Counted from the first letter of the stretch, positions 10,625 to 22,545 are shown. The stretch is 64,000 bases of DNA from Riptortus pedestris (GCA_019009955.1 CM032233.1:95253501-95317500); one strand, 5' to 3'. Numbers and translations are program-made. The notes: generated by a model not told the origin, from the letters alone.

Positions 10625-11560
10625 ATGATTGTTTGTTTGTTTGTTTCGTAAGGTTTTAGGGCGAAAAACTACTAGGTTATCATCGCCCTGTAATATCTAT
10701 AACTCTCGTTTTGGACAAGTACCTGCATTTTGAGATTAAACTGTGTTTATGTCAATTGTTAATTTTGTAATTTTTGTAAATCTGTATTGTAATTATATCC
10801 TCCCCCATATCGCCATTTTAAATTTTACAATATAAATGAGGATACAAAAAACTTTAATTTAAATTGCTTTATATAAATTTGCAATTTTCACAAAATGAAA
10901 CAATTTACCTAACTCTTTGGGGTCATCTCCAAGGGCCACTTCTATATTACTGCAAATATTGCATTTGTTTCGAATATTTATATACACATGACATTCCATT
11001 AATATGTGGTAGATAGTTAAGTCTGTGTTACACTTCCTACATATCGGGGGTTGATATTTTGTGATAAGATAAACGTGCGTAAATCTTGAGTGCCCTATTT
11101 GGAGTCCTCTTCGTACTACTTTATCTCTTCTGTCGTCTTTTGTCGAATACTTCCATAAAGGTTTTAATAGTTTTTAATTTGTTGTTTTCGGTTTCGTTCC
11201 TCATTTCCTGCAAGTTTTTATCAATAACTTTTTTGAGTGGTTGGTCGTGCTCTGTACATGGATGTAATTGTTGTTGGAGTGATGGTGTCGAGTTGGAGAG
11301 TTTCTCTGGCTGCTACATCTGCTTTTTCATTTCCTTTTATTCCGACGAGGTATGGAACCCCTTTTAACTCTCAGAGCATGTGTATATAATTATGTATTTT
11401 TTGTACTATTGGATTGTTTGTAATTATATCGTTAATACTCCCTAGGGCACTCAACGTGTCGGTGCATATGAGGAATTTTCCTTGGTTTGAGTGTTTGCAA
11501 ATATTACCTCATTAATGTGACCAAACAGTATAGGAAATGCGTGATAACAAATCATCAGTT
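10625..11560 (-). pseudogene. I/R1-type LINE 3' end with RNase H and zinc knuckle
   Basis: The minus strand encodes the end of an I-superfamily LINE. RNase H pieces are ICTDTLSALGSIND (the 'TDS.SAL.SI' motif) and VPYLVGIKGNEKADVAA ('HVGI.GNE.AD.LAK' with the last catalytic Asp). Then come VVRRGLQIGHSRFTHVYLI and the knuckle PICRKCNTDLTIYHILMEC (C-x2-C, H, C). The 3' untranslated part ends near 10630 with GGCGATGATAACC, GTTTTTCGCCCTAAAACC and a (CAAA)n tail. Frameshifts break the frame. It is a 5'-truncated, inactive copy. A related plus-strand remnant lies at 51005-51480. Confidence 0.82.
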
Positions 11561-11628
11561 TTTCAATAGTGACATCAAACGTCCTTATACCCTAACTCGA
11601 ACTAACTAACTGACACCAACACATCAGC

Positions 11629-11698
11629 AGCTATTGAGGTTGTACTCATAACGAAATTTTCGAAATATTTCTTAATAGTCCCTTCAAATCTATATATA

Positions 11699-11741
<43 letters not shown>

Positions 11742-11755
11742 ACATATATGTATAT
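11629..11755 (+). mobile_element. HINE head fragment with (TG)n
   Basis: CAGCTATTGAGGTTGTACTC, then the ATTTTCGAAATATTTCTT and CCCTTCAAATC parts of the head block, lead into 37 bp of TG repeat (11701-11737). The palindrome start is lost and the body is missing. Confidence 0.65.
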
Positions 11756-11868
11756 TTAGCCGGAATACTAAGAAAGATATTTAGTGCATTCATTACAAAA
11801 TATATTCCTATTACCTACATAGAAATATAACTAAGTTTATTAAATTAATGACGTCCACCCTATATGTA

Positions 11869-11918
11869 TATATACAATATATATATATATATATATGTAT
11901 GAAATATATATATATATT
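11869..11918. repeat. (TA)n tracts
   Basis: Interrupted TA repeats on the left side of a Penelope-like fragment. A second TA tract (12096-12136) lies on its right. Confidence 0.85.
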
Positions 11919-11919
11919 T

Positions 11920-12091
11920 CAGTTGCCATTATAGATCCTTGGGATCTTCAGCCTCTCCCGGACTATCGAGAGATTCGTCGTCAGAGTTTTTACGGAGTGA
12001 GTGATAAACTAGATATACAACCTCCATTAACCAAGGAGGGCCTGAAATGAGTTGTCTGATGGGCCGCGTTTTAACCAACATACAAACGCAG

Positions 12092-12095
<4 letters not shown>
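11920..12095 (-). mobile_element. Penelope-like element end fragment in a TA tract
   Basis: It sits between two TA repeats. On the minus strand it ends CTGAAGATCCCAAGGATC then GGCAACTGAAATATATATA. The 'CTGAAGA..., GAAATAT' wording at a TA-rich junction is typical of Penelope-like element ends, and an upstream CTGACGACGAATC may be a second such motif. A 50-residue open frame (from ATG near 12083) covers it but I do not recognise the protein. Assignment rests on motif style only. Confidence 0.4.
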
Positions 12096-12140
<45 letters not shown>

Positions 12141-12215
12141 CATACATATATGCATCATCTAATAGGTAGGATCGATGGTCATTTGAAGAAATTTTTCGAC
12201 AGTCTCAATAGCTTA
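12096..12215 (-). mobile_element. HINE head fragment
   Basis: After TA repeats (12096-12136) come GTAGGATCGATGG, CATTTGAAGAAATTTTTCGA and CTCAATAGCT in the order of a minus-strand HINE head. The terminal palindrome is lost. The fragment at 11920-12095 lies where this copy's microsatellite should be. Confidence 0.65.
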
Positions 12216-12289
12216 AATAGGTGAAATAAGTCTTGTGCTACAAATGTATAAGTCACAATTTGGGTGATATGAGTATTAACCCCTTTTTT

Positions 12290-13330
12290 TCCCCCCTCAT
12301 AGTAACCCTATGAGAAGTTATTTATTTGAATACACGATCCATAGCCACACGGAATATTACATGCATGATTATGTTTAAATGCATTTTTATTTTACAATAA
12401 ATACACGTTAATCATCCATATAATCAAATACAATATAAAAATATAATAATAATAAATAATAAAAATAAAATAAAATATTAAAGTAAGTAAGATAATTACA
12501 AATAAAATTAATAAATGAAAAATAAAATAAAATAAAATAAAATAAGAACAAAAAAATAACAAATCAATTAAAGTTAAACTCAACCGATTTCTAATTTGTG
12601 AGTCTATGTAAGGTAAATATATTAAATTATAATTCTCTTTCTTCACAATCAACTTTACATTGTAATTTATCTACTAGATCCATATCTATACCTTTGATAA
12701 ACTGTATAAGTTCTTTATTATATTTATTAAATAAAATATTAGGTGGTTCTGGGTAATTACCTCCTTTTAAAATTATGTTCATTATTAAATTTGATCTATT
12801 TCGATTATATGTTGAACAGGCATAGAGTATATGTAAAACCGTTTGTGTTGACTATTAGTCACAAGTACATTTGTCATTGTCTTGAATTTTAAATCTTGTT
12901 AAAGTATGTCCCGTCTGTCCATGTTTCGTTAGAAATTGTGTCCATTTGTGACGGTGACTCTTAAATGTGTTGTAGTTGTTGCGAGTTATGTATGTATTGC
13001 TTTAAGCTGTAAGATTTGTTACATGTCGTCCATTCTCTGTTCCACTTATGTGTTGTCGATACGTAAGTCTTTCTTGATGTATCTGCTTCCTTTGCTGACG
13101 TTTTAGCTTGTTCATTTCCAATATTTCCTGAAAGGGATTTTATCCAGTCTATGTGTATACGTAGATTAAAATGTATAAACCCCTTAACACTTAAATTTAT
13201 GTTGTTGTGATAATTACAATAAGGAAATATAAAGTAGAGTTTAGTGGATAACTCCTGCCCCCCGCCCCCACCGTGCATTTTTCGCCGCAGTTTTTAAACC
13301 ATTCCTCAGTTATATCAATCCAGCCGTTAT
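12290..13330 (-). pseudogene. LINE 3' end with RNase H remnant and long AT-rich untranslated region
   Basis: On the minus strand from about 13320: HIDWIKSLSGNIGNEQAKTS and AKEADTSRKTY match the RNase H close 'WVKAHVG..GNE.AD.LAKEA', followed by WNREWTTCNK. Further on KIQDNDKCTCD precedes a degraded zinc-knuckle region. The 3' part is an extremely AT-rich untranslated stretch (12380-12600) ending CTTCTCATAGGGTTACTATG near 12300. A 5'-truncated plus-strand copy of the same 3' region occurs at 22664-23043. The 105-codon frame at 12961-13278 is a piece of this remnant. Confidence 0.75.
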
Positions 13331-14105
13331 CCAGTGTCGAGAAAAGTTAATGATGTAGTAAAGAATAGATATATTGTAAGGCGGTTCGGAGTTTCATTAG
13401 CAGTGCCCTGCGTTCTTCAGGGTTGAACAAAAAATTCTTATAAACTAAGAAGATGCGGGATTAAAAAAAAGTTAAAATGTCAATAAAGGAGAGAGAGGTT
13501 GATAGCTGTAAGTTAATAAAAGGTCCTGAATTAAATATTGGCGAGGGGGTAGGGGGTGGTTGTAAAGAGGAGCTGGATGTCGGTGTCGGTTTTTTCCAGG
13601 GGCCTCGCCTCGAAATTAGTTGATAAATCATTAATGGCTACCCGATAGCCGGTACCATCTACCTCTACCAATCAAATGTGTTACCTTCAACTTGTTACTT
13701 CCCTCCTCAGGGATCCTCTCCCCATCTCCTCCATCCTACGTTTTTTTTAATCGCTATTCGGTATTTTTACCCTTTTTTTAACAAAAAAAAACAAAAAAAA
13801 AAAAAACAAAACCGCTCGCTACATATAGCTCTTCACATTTTTCCCCCGTTTTAAATGTTTTCTCGTTCAGCCCCTTCGATTCCCATATTAAATTCAGGAC
13901 GGGATTATCCGAGACGGGTGGAAGGGGTTCCAGCGGCCGTGGAATTCAAAGCTTTTTAACCCTTTAGGTGTAATTTTGGCAAGGGAGGCGTTAATTTTGT
14001 GGCCGGCAGATTGTCGGGGGAAGGGTTCATAATCCTACCAGATGACTAATTCCTCTCTAAACAGTGCGAGATGTTTTAATGCTGTTATCCCCACTCCAGT
14101 AACTA
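13330..14105. other. Low-repeat region with GC-richer island
   Basis: From about 13500 to 14000 the sequence is free of repeat-family blocks and GC-richer (GGTGTCGGTTTTTTCCAGGG, CTACCCGATAGCCGGTACC, GACGGGATTATCCGAGACGG). There is a poly-A/ACAAAA stretch near 13780-13810. No plausible coding frame was found. Candidate host regulatory DNA. Confidence 0.3.
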
Positions 14106-14108
14106 CAT

Positions 14109-14590
14109 TTTTAGCAGATGTCCCTTAAGGGAAATCGGCTATTGAGGTCGTACTCATGGCGTGATATTCGAAACATTTCTTCAAATGTCCATCGATCCTC
14201 CCCAAGTGATGACGAAATAGAGGTCCGTTCCAAATTATATATATATATTTGTCGCTTGTTGTATGGTTAACACTTTAACGTTTTTGTTTGTGCGTTACCA
14301 AACTCGATATTTAATCGTTTTATGTAAAAAGAAAAATCAAGTTCGTTAATAGGTGAAATCGGACCGGGGGAGGGGGAGGCTAGAAGGGGAATTTTCACAA
14401 TATATCCGTTACTATACGTCGAATCGAAAAATTGTATAGAACCAATGTTATTGGAAATTAAATGTACTATTACAATTATTCTCTATCTTGAATATTAATC
14501 GAGATATTTGGATTTTTCAGTTTTCAGCAAACCCCCACTACTACTCATGTGAAATTAATAATAAACTGTTATTATATATTTTTATCATTT
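14109..14590 (+). mobile_element. HINE copy, 5' two-thirds
   Basis: TTAGCAGATGTCCCTTAAGG starts the head, the (TA)n is short (14239-14250), and the body reaches the AACCCCCACTACTACTCATG and AATAATAAACTGTTATTAT blocks, then stops. No 3' hairpin end. Confidence 0.75.
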
Positions 14591-14834
14591 TTTCATACAA
14601 GGAAATAATAGCAACATATATATTGTAAATGGAATATATTGAAATTTAATAAACATTTGTAAACTATAATTTCAGAGAAAAAGGAATCCCTTGATAAGGA
14701 TCTACAATGATCGAAAATAAATAAGATGTCTTAAAGAAGAAAACAATTTTTGCTTTTAACTCTGCAACAGTATGGTTAAACTTCTAAACAATTTAAGAAT
14801 CTGTTGTAAAGGGTATGTGTATAAATGCGTGTGC

Positions 14835-14837
<3 letters not shown>

Positions 14838-14888
<51 letters not shown>
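14838..14888. repeat. (TA)n microsatellite
   Basis: Fifty bases of TA repeats just before AATGTTGCCAATTACGATCG. The flanks are not clearly HINE. Confidence 0.9.
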
Positions 14889-14895
<7 letters not shown>

Positions 14896-14952
14896 ATGTT
14901 GCCAATTACGATCGTTCTAGTAGAAGTAGATACAATAGCTCAGTAATGATGA

Positions 14953-15420
14953 TAAAAGGTCGTCACGCAGGGGCTGCGTTAACTAAGCAGATGTCCTACG
15001 TGCGTTACGTATTTTCATTTATCTCAAAAAGTCCAATGAAAACACTATTTGGTATTTAGGCTTCAAATAAATAATAGCATATTGTTAATATGAGAAGAGC
15101 GGGAGTGGGGGATTACTAAAGAATAAAACTACAAAATGAAAATATCTCGGTCAATGATCAAAATAGTGAACAAATGTACATAACAACATTTAAGAAAATT
15201 ACATTTCCAATGAGATTGGTTCTATACAATTATTCGATTTAACGCATAATAACGGAGATATTATTATTTTTCGAAATTCTCCCCCTCTAGCCACCCCCCT
15301 CCCCCAGCTCCGATTGCAGCCGTTAACGAACTTGATCTTTCTTTTTATATAAAACGATTAAACATCAAGATTGGTAACGATAATACAAAAATTGCGACCG
15401 CTAGAGTGGTAACAGATCAA

Positions 15421-15482
<62 letters not shown>

Positions 15483-15609
15483 TACAATTTTGAACCTCAT
15501 TTTCGTCATCTAATAGGTAGGATTGATGGACTTTTGAAGGAAAGTTTCGAAAATATCGTCATGAGTATGACCTCAATAGCTGACTTCCCTTAAGGGAAAT
15601 CAGCAAAAA
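14953..15609 (-). mobile_element. HINE, full length
   Basis: In minus orientation, so the 3' end comes first: GTCGTCACGCAGGGGCTGCG (hairpin) and AAGCAGATGTCC. The body and 60 bp of (TA)n (15421-15480) follow, then the head block and GACTTCCCTTAAGGGAAATC. The right flank reads AGTATTCGGTGGT, which is also found (inverted) upstream of the heads at 57.4-58.4 kb. Confidence 0.85.
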
Positions 15610-16153
15610 GTATTCGGTGGTTATTGACATACAGTCTTCATGAACGGGTCTATTAAAAAAAAAAACTCTTGCCAGCTTGGTTTGAACTATCTTGGCATGG
15701 CAGGCGTAGCTGTAGGTAGTAGTTGGTCTAACATGATGTAAATTGAATCGTTGACCTTCGGCCTACAGGAAGCGTAATCATGGAATTAGATAATTGGTCA
15801 CGTATTTATAATAACATAGCTGCCGCACCGAGTCTAAAGGACTTAAGCTGAGAGGCAGTTTCCTTTTCTAGCTAACTCCGTTGCCTCTTATTGGCGGGTT
15901 CAACTCCAAATATAGTTTTTTTTCCAGTTAGGCCAAGGGGAGTGGAGAATGCCATATCTAACATCTCGTTCACATTGGTCCGCAATCCTGTTTTCAATGC
16001 CCACAGAGACAAGGAAACCATTTCAGAATTGGCTTAGTAACGGATCAGTTCTATTCCTTCAGAAAAGGAATGGGAACGACTGGAAAGTTGCTTTAGTGTA
16101 CATTAAAATTTAGCTAACAGCTGCTGAAAAGTCCCTCACACAAGAGACGAGCA
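15610..16153. other. Unique spacer
   Basis: Mixed composition with no recognised element. A poly-A run lies at 15655-15665. GGCATGGCAGGCGTAGCTG and GCCGCACCGAGTCTAAAGG look unlike the repeats around them. Nothing functional can be assigned. Confidence 0.3.
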
Positions 16154-16587
16154 AAAAACGTCCGTCACTCAGGTGCTGCGTTACTAAGCAGATTTTCACG
16201 TCCGTTACGTATTTTCATTTATCTCAAAACATAATAGTTCAATAATAACAATATTCGGTATTTAATCTTCAAGTGAAGTGCTTCGTAACATAATAGCATA
16301 TTGTTAATATGACATGAGTAGGAGTGGAAGTTTACTGAAAGCCGAAAACTAAAAAATGCAAATATCTAAGTTAATAAACAAGATAGTGAAAAAATGTACA
16401 TACAAATGGTTTTAGAACCTTACATTTACAAATTCTCCCCCTTGTCCCATTTCAGCCGTTAATGAACTTGATCTTTCGTTTTACATAAAACGATTATATA
16501 TCAAGTTTGGATAAGACAAATATTTCAAACATCGCGTCATGAGTACGACCTCAATAGCTGATTTCCCTCAAGGGAAATCCGCTAAAA
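16154..16587 (-). mobile_element. HINE, both ends present, internally shortened
   Basis: The 3' end is CGTCCGTCACTCAGGTGCTG and the 5' head GATTTCCCTCAAGGGAAATC CGC is intact, but the microsatellite and half the head block are deleted (AAGTTTGGATAAGACAAATA joins straight to ATCGCGTCATGAG). Confidence 0.8.
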
Positions 16588-16616
16588 CCCCTTCACACAG
16601 TGGCTTCGTAAACAAA

Positions 16617-16830
16617 GCTGATTTCCCATGTGTTCTATGAAAACTTTCAATTTCATCTTACCATCCTCTGCTTTTCAATAAAACTTCGACGAGTGGAACT
16701 GGGGGTTTATTGATGGCTGAAGTCAAGAAAGTTGACCTACGAAAAATGCTCCGACTCATAATAACGGAGATATTTTGAATCTTCGAATTCCCCTCCCTCT
16801 ACGTTGCTTGTGTATGAGTCTAGTAACATT
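16617..16830 (-). mobile_element. HINE fragment, short-body variant
   Basis: AAGCTGATTTCCCATGTG is the 3'-side inverted repeat, then ATAAAACTTCGACGAGTGG and ATAATAACGGAGATATTTTG. The same variant body occurs at 17862, 38675 and 51831. Confidence 0.6.
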
Positions 16831-17082
16831 CTAGTGTCACAATGTTTCCAGACATATAAGGATATAACCAAGGATAATAATTTGAATTAAAATATGGAGC
16901 TATGTTCTCCAACACTTTGACTGTTGGTATTGTGCGTGTGTCCGTCTGTTAACGCCTTTCGTTTGTTATTTCTTGGAAAGTTGGAATGTTCTGAGTATGA
17001 TGTCTGAGCTAGTTTTGAGCTGTTCGTTCAAAATTTCCTCGTTGAATGCCCGTTGTTTGTAAATATCCATTTTCTCTAGTGT

Positions 17083-17686
<604 letters not shown>

Positions 17687-17861
17687 TTATCTGTGTAGGT
17701 GTTTCATACTGTCGGATATATTTGTAGGGTCGTGACAGTGATCGTTCAAGTGGTTGGCGAAGTTAGAGTCTCCTTTGTTAGTCTGTATGAGCGCATGAGG
17801 TCTGTGTAACAACTTCAATAGCTATTATTCAAAAGAAAACCTACAAACAATATAAAAAAAT

Positions 17862-18048
17862 AGTCCGTCACGAAAGGGTGGATAAAGTAAGCAGATTTCC
17901 CACGTGCTAATTTGACTACTGATCTTATCTCATCTAACTCCATATTCTCTATTTCGAAAAAAAAATTCGATGAGTAGAAATTGGGGTTTAACTACGACTG
18001 AAAACAAGAAAGTACGAATAACTCCATAAAATTTGAGAAGAACTTTAC

Positions 18049-18108
<60 letters not shown>

Positions 18109-18110
18109 GG
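17862..18110 (-). mobile_element. HINE fragment (short-body variant) ending in poly-T
   Basis: The 3' end AGTCCGTCACGAAAGGGTGG has a damaged hairpin, then AAGCAGATTTCCCACGTG and the TTCGATGAGTAGAAATTGGG variant body, followed by 54 T residues (18050-18104). Confidence 0.65.
18050..18104. repeat. Poly-T tract
   Basis: An uninterrupted run of more than 50 T, the longest homopolymer here. Poly-T is the preferred target setting of the HINE that starts about 12 bp further on. Confidence 0.95.
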
Positions 18111-18116
18111 CCACAT

Positions 18117-18786
18117 TTAGTAGATTTCCACTGAGGGAAATCAGCTGTTAAGATTGTACTCATGACACAATTTTAGAGAAATTCCCTGAAATTACTTCGA
18201 TCTATCCCAGGAGACGACAATGATATATATACATACATACGTACATATATAAGATTTGTCTGTTAACACTCTAGGGGTCGCAACCCCTTTTATTTGATCG
18301 TTACCAAATTCAATGTTTAAACGTTCTATGGAAAATTAAAGATCAAGTTCGTTAATGGCAGAAATCAGATTAATGGATGGGGGGAGGGTAGGGGTGATTT
18401 CGAAATACCAAACATCTCTGTTATACGCCAGTTCGAAAAGTCATATAGAACCTATCTAATTGTAAATGAAATTGTCTATAAATGATGTATACATTTTATC
18501 TGTATCTTGTTTATTAACCGAGTTATTTGCATTTTTTAGTTTTCGGCCTTCAGTAAACCCCCACTCCTACTCATGTCTTATTAACAATAAGCTGTTATAT
18601 TATAAAGCACTTTATTAAAAAATATCTAATATTGTGTTAATTGAAATTTTACTGTTTGAGCGACATGCACAAACGATTTTCGTTTGTTGAAACGAAAATT
18701 TTAACTTGATTTTTACCATACTCAATATTAAGCAATTTAATTCTTGGGAAATTTGCTTAGTTACGTAGCGCCTGGGTGACGGCTTT
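18117..18786 (+). mobile_element. HINE, full length (first of a head-to-tail pair)
   Basis: Head TTAGTAGATTTCC with GGGAAATCAGC, a degenerate ATAC/TA microsatellite near 18222-18250, and a body with CCCCCACTCCTACTCATGTC. The 3' end is GGGAAATTTGC, hairpin GTAGCGCCTGGG, TGACGGC. It abuts the next copy through only five T. Confidence 0.8.
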
Positions 18787-19662
18787 TTAGCAGATTTACG
18801 AGGTTGTAATCATGACGCGATTTTCGACATTTTTCTTCAAATGTCCATCGCTCCTACCTAGGAGATGACGAAAATGAGGTCCGTTCAAAACTGTGTAAAT
18901 ATATGTCTGTTGCCGCTCTAGTGGTCGCAATTATTGTTTAATCGTTTCGATATTTAGTCTTTTTATGTAAACAGAAAAAGTTCGTTATCGGCTGAAATCG
19001 GACCAGGGGGAGGGGGAGAATTTTGAAAATTCAAAATATCTCCGTTACTATACGTCAGATCGAAAAAATATATAGAATCAATCTTATAGAAAATTAAATG
19101 TACTATAAATATTGTTATTTACATATATTCCCAATCTTGAATATTATCCGAGATATTTTACAGTTTTCAGCCATCAGCAAACCCCCACTTCTACTCATAT
19201 TACATAAGCAATACTCGGTTATGTAATAAACCACATCAGTCAAAGCTTAAATACCAAATATTGTTTTCAAGAGACATTTATTGTACGAGATACTCGTACA
19301 AAGAAATATGTCCCGGGACTCCCCCCCCCCTTCTAAAGTTTTTGGACTACTTAAATTTGGTTGATTGAGATAAAAATTATTATGATTCATTATAAATTAC
19401 TAGAAATAGTAAATAATTTTCAATGAAATTAATATGTGATATTCAGATATATTACAGTAATTGGTTTTCTTTCTGGCAAGAAGTTGGCAGAACTGGTTGT
19501 TTACATTTAAAAAGCTTTCCGTCCGGAGATTTCTGATTATAGTTTGTATTTATTCACTTAATATTCACGGCGGTGTTGAGTTACCAGTATGCAGATTTAT
19601 CTATTGTTAAACTTCACGCGGGAAATCTGCTTAGTTTACGCAGCCCCTGCGTGACGGACTTT
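18786..19662 (+). mobile_element. HINE, full length (second of a head-to-tail pair)
   Basis: Starts TTAGCAGATTT directly at the end of the previous copy. The second palindrome arm is missing (goes to ACGAGGTTGTAATC). The microsatellite is only TGTGTAAATATATG. The long body is complete and ends GGGAAATCTGCTTAGTTTAC, CGCAGCCCCTGCG, GACGGACTTT. Confidence 0.85.
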
Positions 19663-19946
19663 CATTTTAGGCGTACACCACTGACATTTTCCAGTGGACT
19701 ACTGTTATTGAGTAGGTTAGTGTGAGAGAGAGGCTGGTAGGTGAATGGGAATAGAGGTGTGAGAACCAGGTAGAGGTGCATCGGGAGATAGAGGGAGTGC
19801 ACTGGCAGTGCAAGGTACCGAGGCATTGCTGAATGCACCTAGTCAGGGAATGATAACTCATATCACCAACATTCATTTCCATCCCTCGAATTTGCGTAAG
19901 GACCATCTATTCCCAGCTCCTATAAACTATAGGATCCATAATACTA
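19663..19946. other. Unique spacer between HINE copies
   Basis: Mixed composition. A 79-codon minus frame (19667-19906) has no recognised motif and is probably chance. Confidence 0.3.
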
Positions 19947-20718
19947 AAAGCCCGTCACGCAGGGGCTGCGTAAACTAAGCAGATTTCCCACGCGAAGGTT
20001 TACAATAGATAAATATACTTACAGGTGACACTACCGTGAATGCTCAGTAAATTTATAATACAAGTTAATAATCTCTACAACGGAAAGCGGCTGAATTGTA
20101 AACAAACAGGCCAGCCAGCCTCGTAGCTCCATAGATAGACCGGAAAAACAAACAATTAATGAAATATATCTGAATATAACTTACTAATTTTATTTAAAAC
20201 AATTTACTAAAGCTAGTGCTGTAATTAGTTATGAATCAGAATCAGTTTTATCTCAATCACTCAAATTTTAGTAATCCAAAAACAAAAGACGGGAGGGGGG
20301 ATCAACAGAACGTATTTTTTTGTAACTCATATAATCAAACTTTGTTGAAAACAATATATGGTATTTAACCTCGTTAAGAAGTGGTTCATAATATAGCAGC
20401 TTATTATTAATATGAAACTATTAGGAGTACTGAAACAGTAAAATTATATAAAATCCAAATATCTCGGTTAATATGGAAAATATGTATAGAACAATATTTA
20501 TGGTAAATTTAATTTCCAATAAGATGGTTTCTATGCAATTTTTCGATCCGACTTACAGTAACGGAGGTATTTCGAATTTTCAAAATTCTCCTCCTCTAAA
20601 CCCCCCCTCTCCCTAGTCCGATTTCAGCTGTTAACGAACTTAATATTTCTTTTTACATAGAACGACTAAATATCGAGTTTGGTAACGATCAAACAACAAT
20701 TGCAACCGTTAGAGCGGT

Positions 20719-20816
<98 letters not shown>

Positions 20817-20928
20817 AATGGACCTCTTTTTCGTCATCTACTAGGTAGGATCGATGGACATTTGAAGAAAAATTCTGTCATGAATACGACCTCAATAGCT
20901 GATTTCCCCATAGGGAAATCTGCTAAAA
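19947..20928 (-). mobile_element. HINE, full length, long body
   Basis: 3' end AGCCCGTCACGCAGGGGCTG then AAGCAGATTTCCCACGCG. The body includes the 20281-20305 G-run block and the AGCCGTT...CTTGATC-type motifs. A (TA)n(GA)n microsatellite (20723-20811) is followed by the head GATTTCCCCATAGGGAAATC TGC. Confidence 0.85.
20723..20811. repeat. (TA)n(GA)n compound microsatellite in HINE
   Basis: TA and GA blocks in direct succession, at the usual HINE position. Confidence 0.95.
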
Positions 20929-20989
20929 CAGTAGATCCACCGAAAGGTAAAAAACAAAATGTGCAAAATTACAATTGTTACAAAAATTG

Positions 20990-21660
20990 CATAGAAGTAA
21001 AATTGTAGAGCGGGAATAGTTTAACAAGGTTGATTTTATAAGTCGTTTTGATACGACTTATAATAAAGGAAATATTTTGAATATTCAAAATCCCCACTAA
21101 CCTCCCCCCGTTCCGTGCCCGATTTCAGCCATTAACGACTATGAACATTAGTGTTGAATTAAACGGTTAAATATTGATTATATTTTATATCAATTAAACA
21201 TTTTCGAGTAAAAGTCAATTGATGACTACATGAATTTTAATGAACATATTTGCATGTATCTCACACTAAAAAGAGTTTAATGAAAACAACATTTGGTATT
21301 TAAACTTCGAATAATGTGGCCCATGATATAACAGCATGATATGATGGGGGGGGGGTTACTAAAGGCTAAATATTAAAAAAAATATCTCGGTTAATATTCA
21401 TGATAGAAAAAATACGTATTCAACTTTATTTTCATACAATTAAATTTTCAATATGATTGGTTCTAAACATGTTTTCGAACCGACGTATTACAATGGAGAC
21501 ATTTAGAATTTCCGAAATTACCTCCCTCTAAACCCCCCTGTTCGATTTCAACCGTTAACGAACTAGGTCGATAGTATTGCGTACACCACTTATATATCGA
21601 GCTTGGTAACCATAAGACAATAATTGCGGCCACCAGAGTGGTAACAGACAAATAAATGTG
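20990..21660 (-). mobile_element. HINE body fragment with two body modules
   Basis: Both termini are missing. Two successive body modules can be followed. Each has an AACGGAGATATTT-like block, a C-run, then GATTTCA(G/A)CC(A/G)TTAACGA. The second ends TAACAGACAAATA. This shows the long HINE form carries an internal tandem duplication. Confidence 0.7.
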
Positions 21661-21699
21661 TCATACGGGTTAAGACATGGTCAAAAATAGGCAGGCACA

Positions 21700-22030
21700 A
21701 TTAGATAAAAATAGGTTAAGTTTCGATCCCCGCCAAGGGAGAGCATTAGTTCCAGAGTTCACTAGCAGAAAGCACTAGTGTCGCAGTGCTTATAGGCCAG
21801 CGAGAGTCTAAAGAGTATATTGTGTTGTCCCTCGGGATGACTAACAATGCCGACTATATTAGATCCCGTCAAGACATAGCCTGAATTAGACCCACCAGTC
21901 TACTGAAGACAACTCATTCCAGGACCTCCGTGGTTAACGGTGGCTGTGCGTCAAGTTTACCACTAACTACATAAAAACGGTTGTTGTACAGGCTATACTG
22001 CTATAATCAGGTACCTCCTACATCTCCTCT
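21700..22030. repeat. Unclassified interspersed repeat, left part
   Basis: Contains GTTTCGATCCCCGCC, CCTCGGGATGACTAACAATG and ACCTCCGTGGTTAACGGTGG. A related shorter sequence lies at 24690-24870 (TCAACAATAGCC, CGTCTCCTTGGTTAACTTC). The right part appears to resume at 22425-22545, so the 22030-22425 segment may be an insertion. Confidence 0.45.
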
Positions 22031-22425
22031 CTATTAATAGTATTGGGTTGTTTATTTATTTTTAGTTTTTCATTTGCATTATAGTTCCTCTGGTGTGCAT
22101 TTCAGGGGTTTTTCCCATATGTGATATTCCTATCTGTAATTTTTCTGTTTTTAATTTATAGTTTATAGATTTTAAGTTTTTTCAATGACAAACGCTTATC
22201 GTTTTTAAATTTTTACTATTATCGGTTAGCTATTTTTTAAATTTCATATTGGTTTAACCCTCGATGTTTTGTTTTTAATGTGTTTTTTTATTGTTTAGTA
22301 ACGGTTTTTTAAACTGTTTGTCAGCAGGCACTGACGATGGAGCGCTGACTCCGAAAGTGGACGCTGCATATAATTAAAACACTAGTAGAGGACAGGGCTT
22401 TTTTATCGATCTTGATCAATTGGTT
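22030..22425 (+). mobile_element. Penelope-like fragment with hammerhead-like motif
   Basis: A T-rich leader (TTTATTTTTAGTTTTTCATT and similar) is followed by GCAGGCACTGACGATGG. The motif CTGACGA (22331-22337), one free base, stem GGAG, loop CGCTGA, stem CTCC, then GAAA (22353-22356) matches the hammerhead core CTGANGA-stem-GAAA. Such motifs are known from the terminal repeats of Penelope-like retroelements. The same layout recurs at 28962-28991 and 39998-40025. There is no RT or GIY-YIG coding remnant. Confidence 0.5.
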
Positions 22426-22542
22426 CCTCTACCATCCAGCATATTCCAGAGATAAAAACTATGATCCCGAATCCCAGGAGTCTCGATCGGGTTCACCTAA
22501 GGATGTATAGCTAACTTTGATCTATAATGCCAACCGATAAAA

Positions 22543-22545
<3 letters not shown>
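22425..22545. repeat. Unclassified interspersed repeat, right part
   Basis: AACTTTGATCTATAATGCC then AACCGATAAA parallels CTCAAAGGTCTACC then TATAATGCGAACCAAGAAA at 24830-24870, supporting one repeat family split by the Penelope-like segment. Confidence 0.4.
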
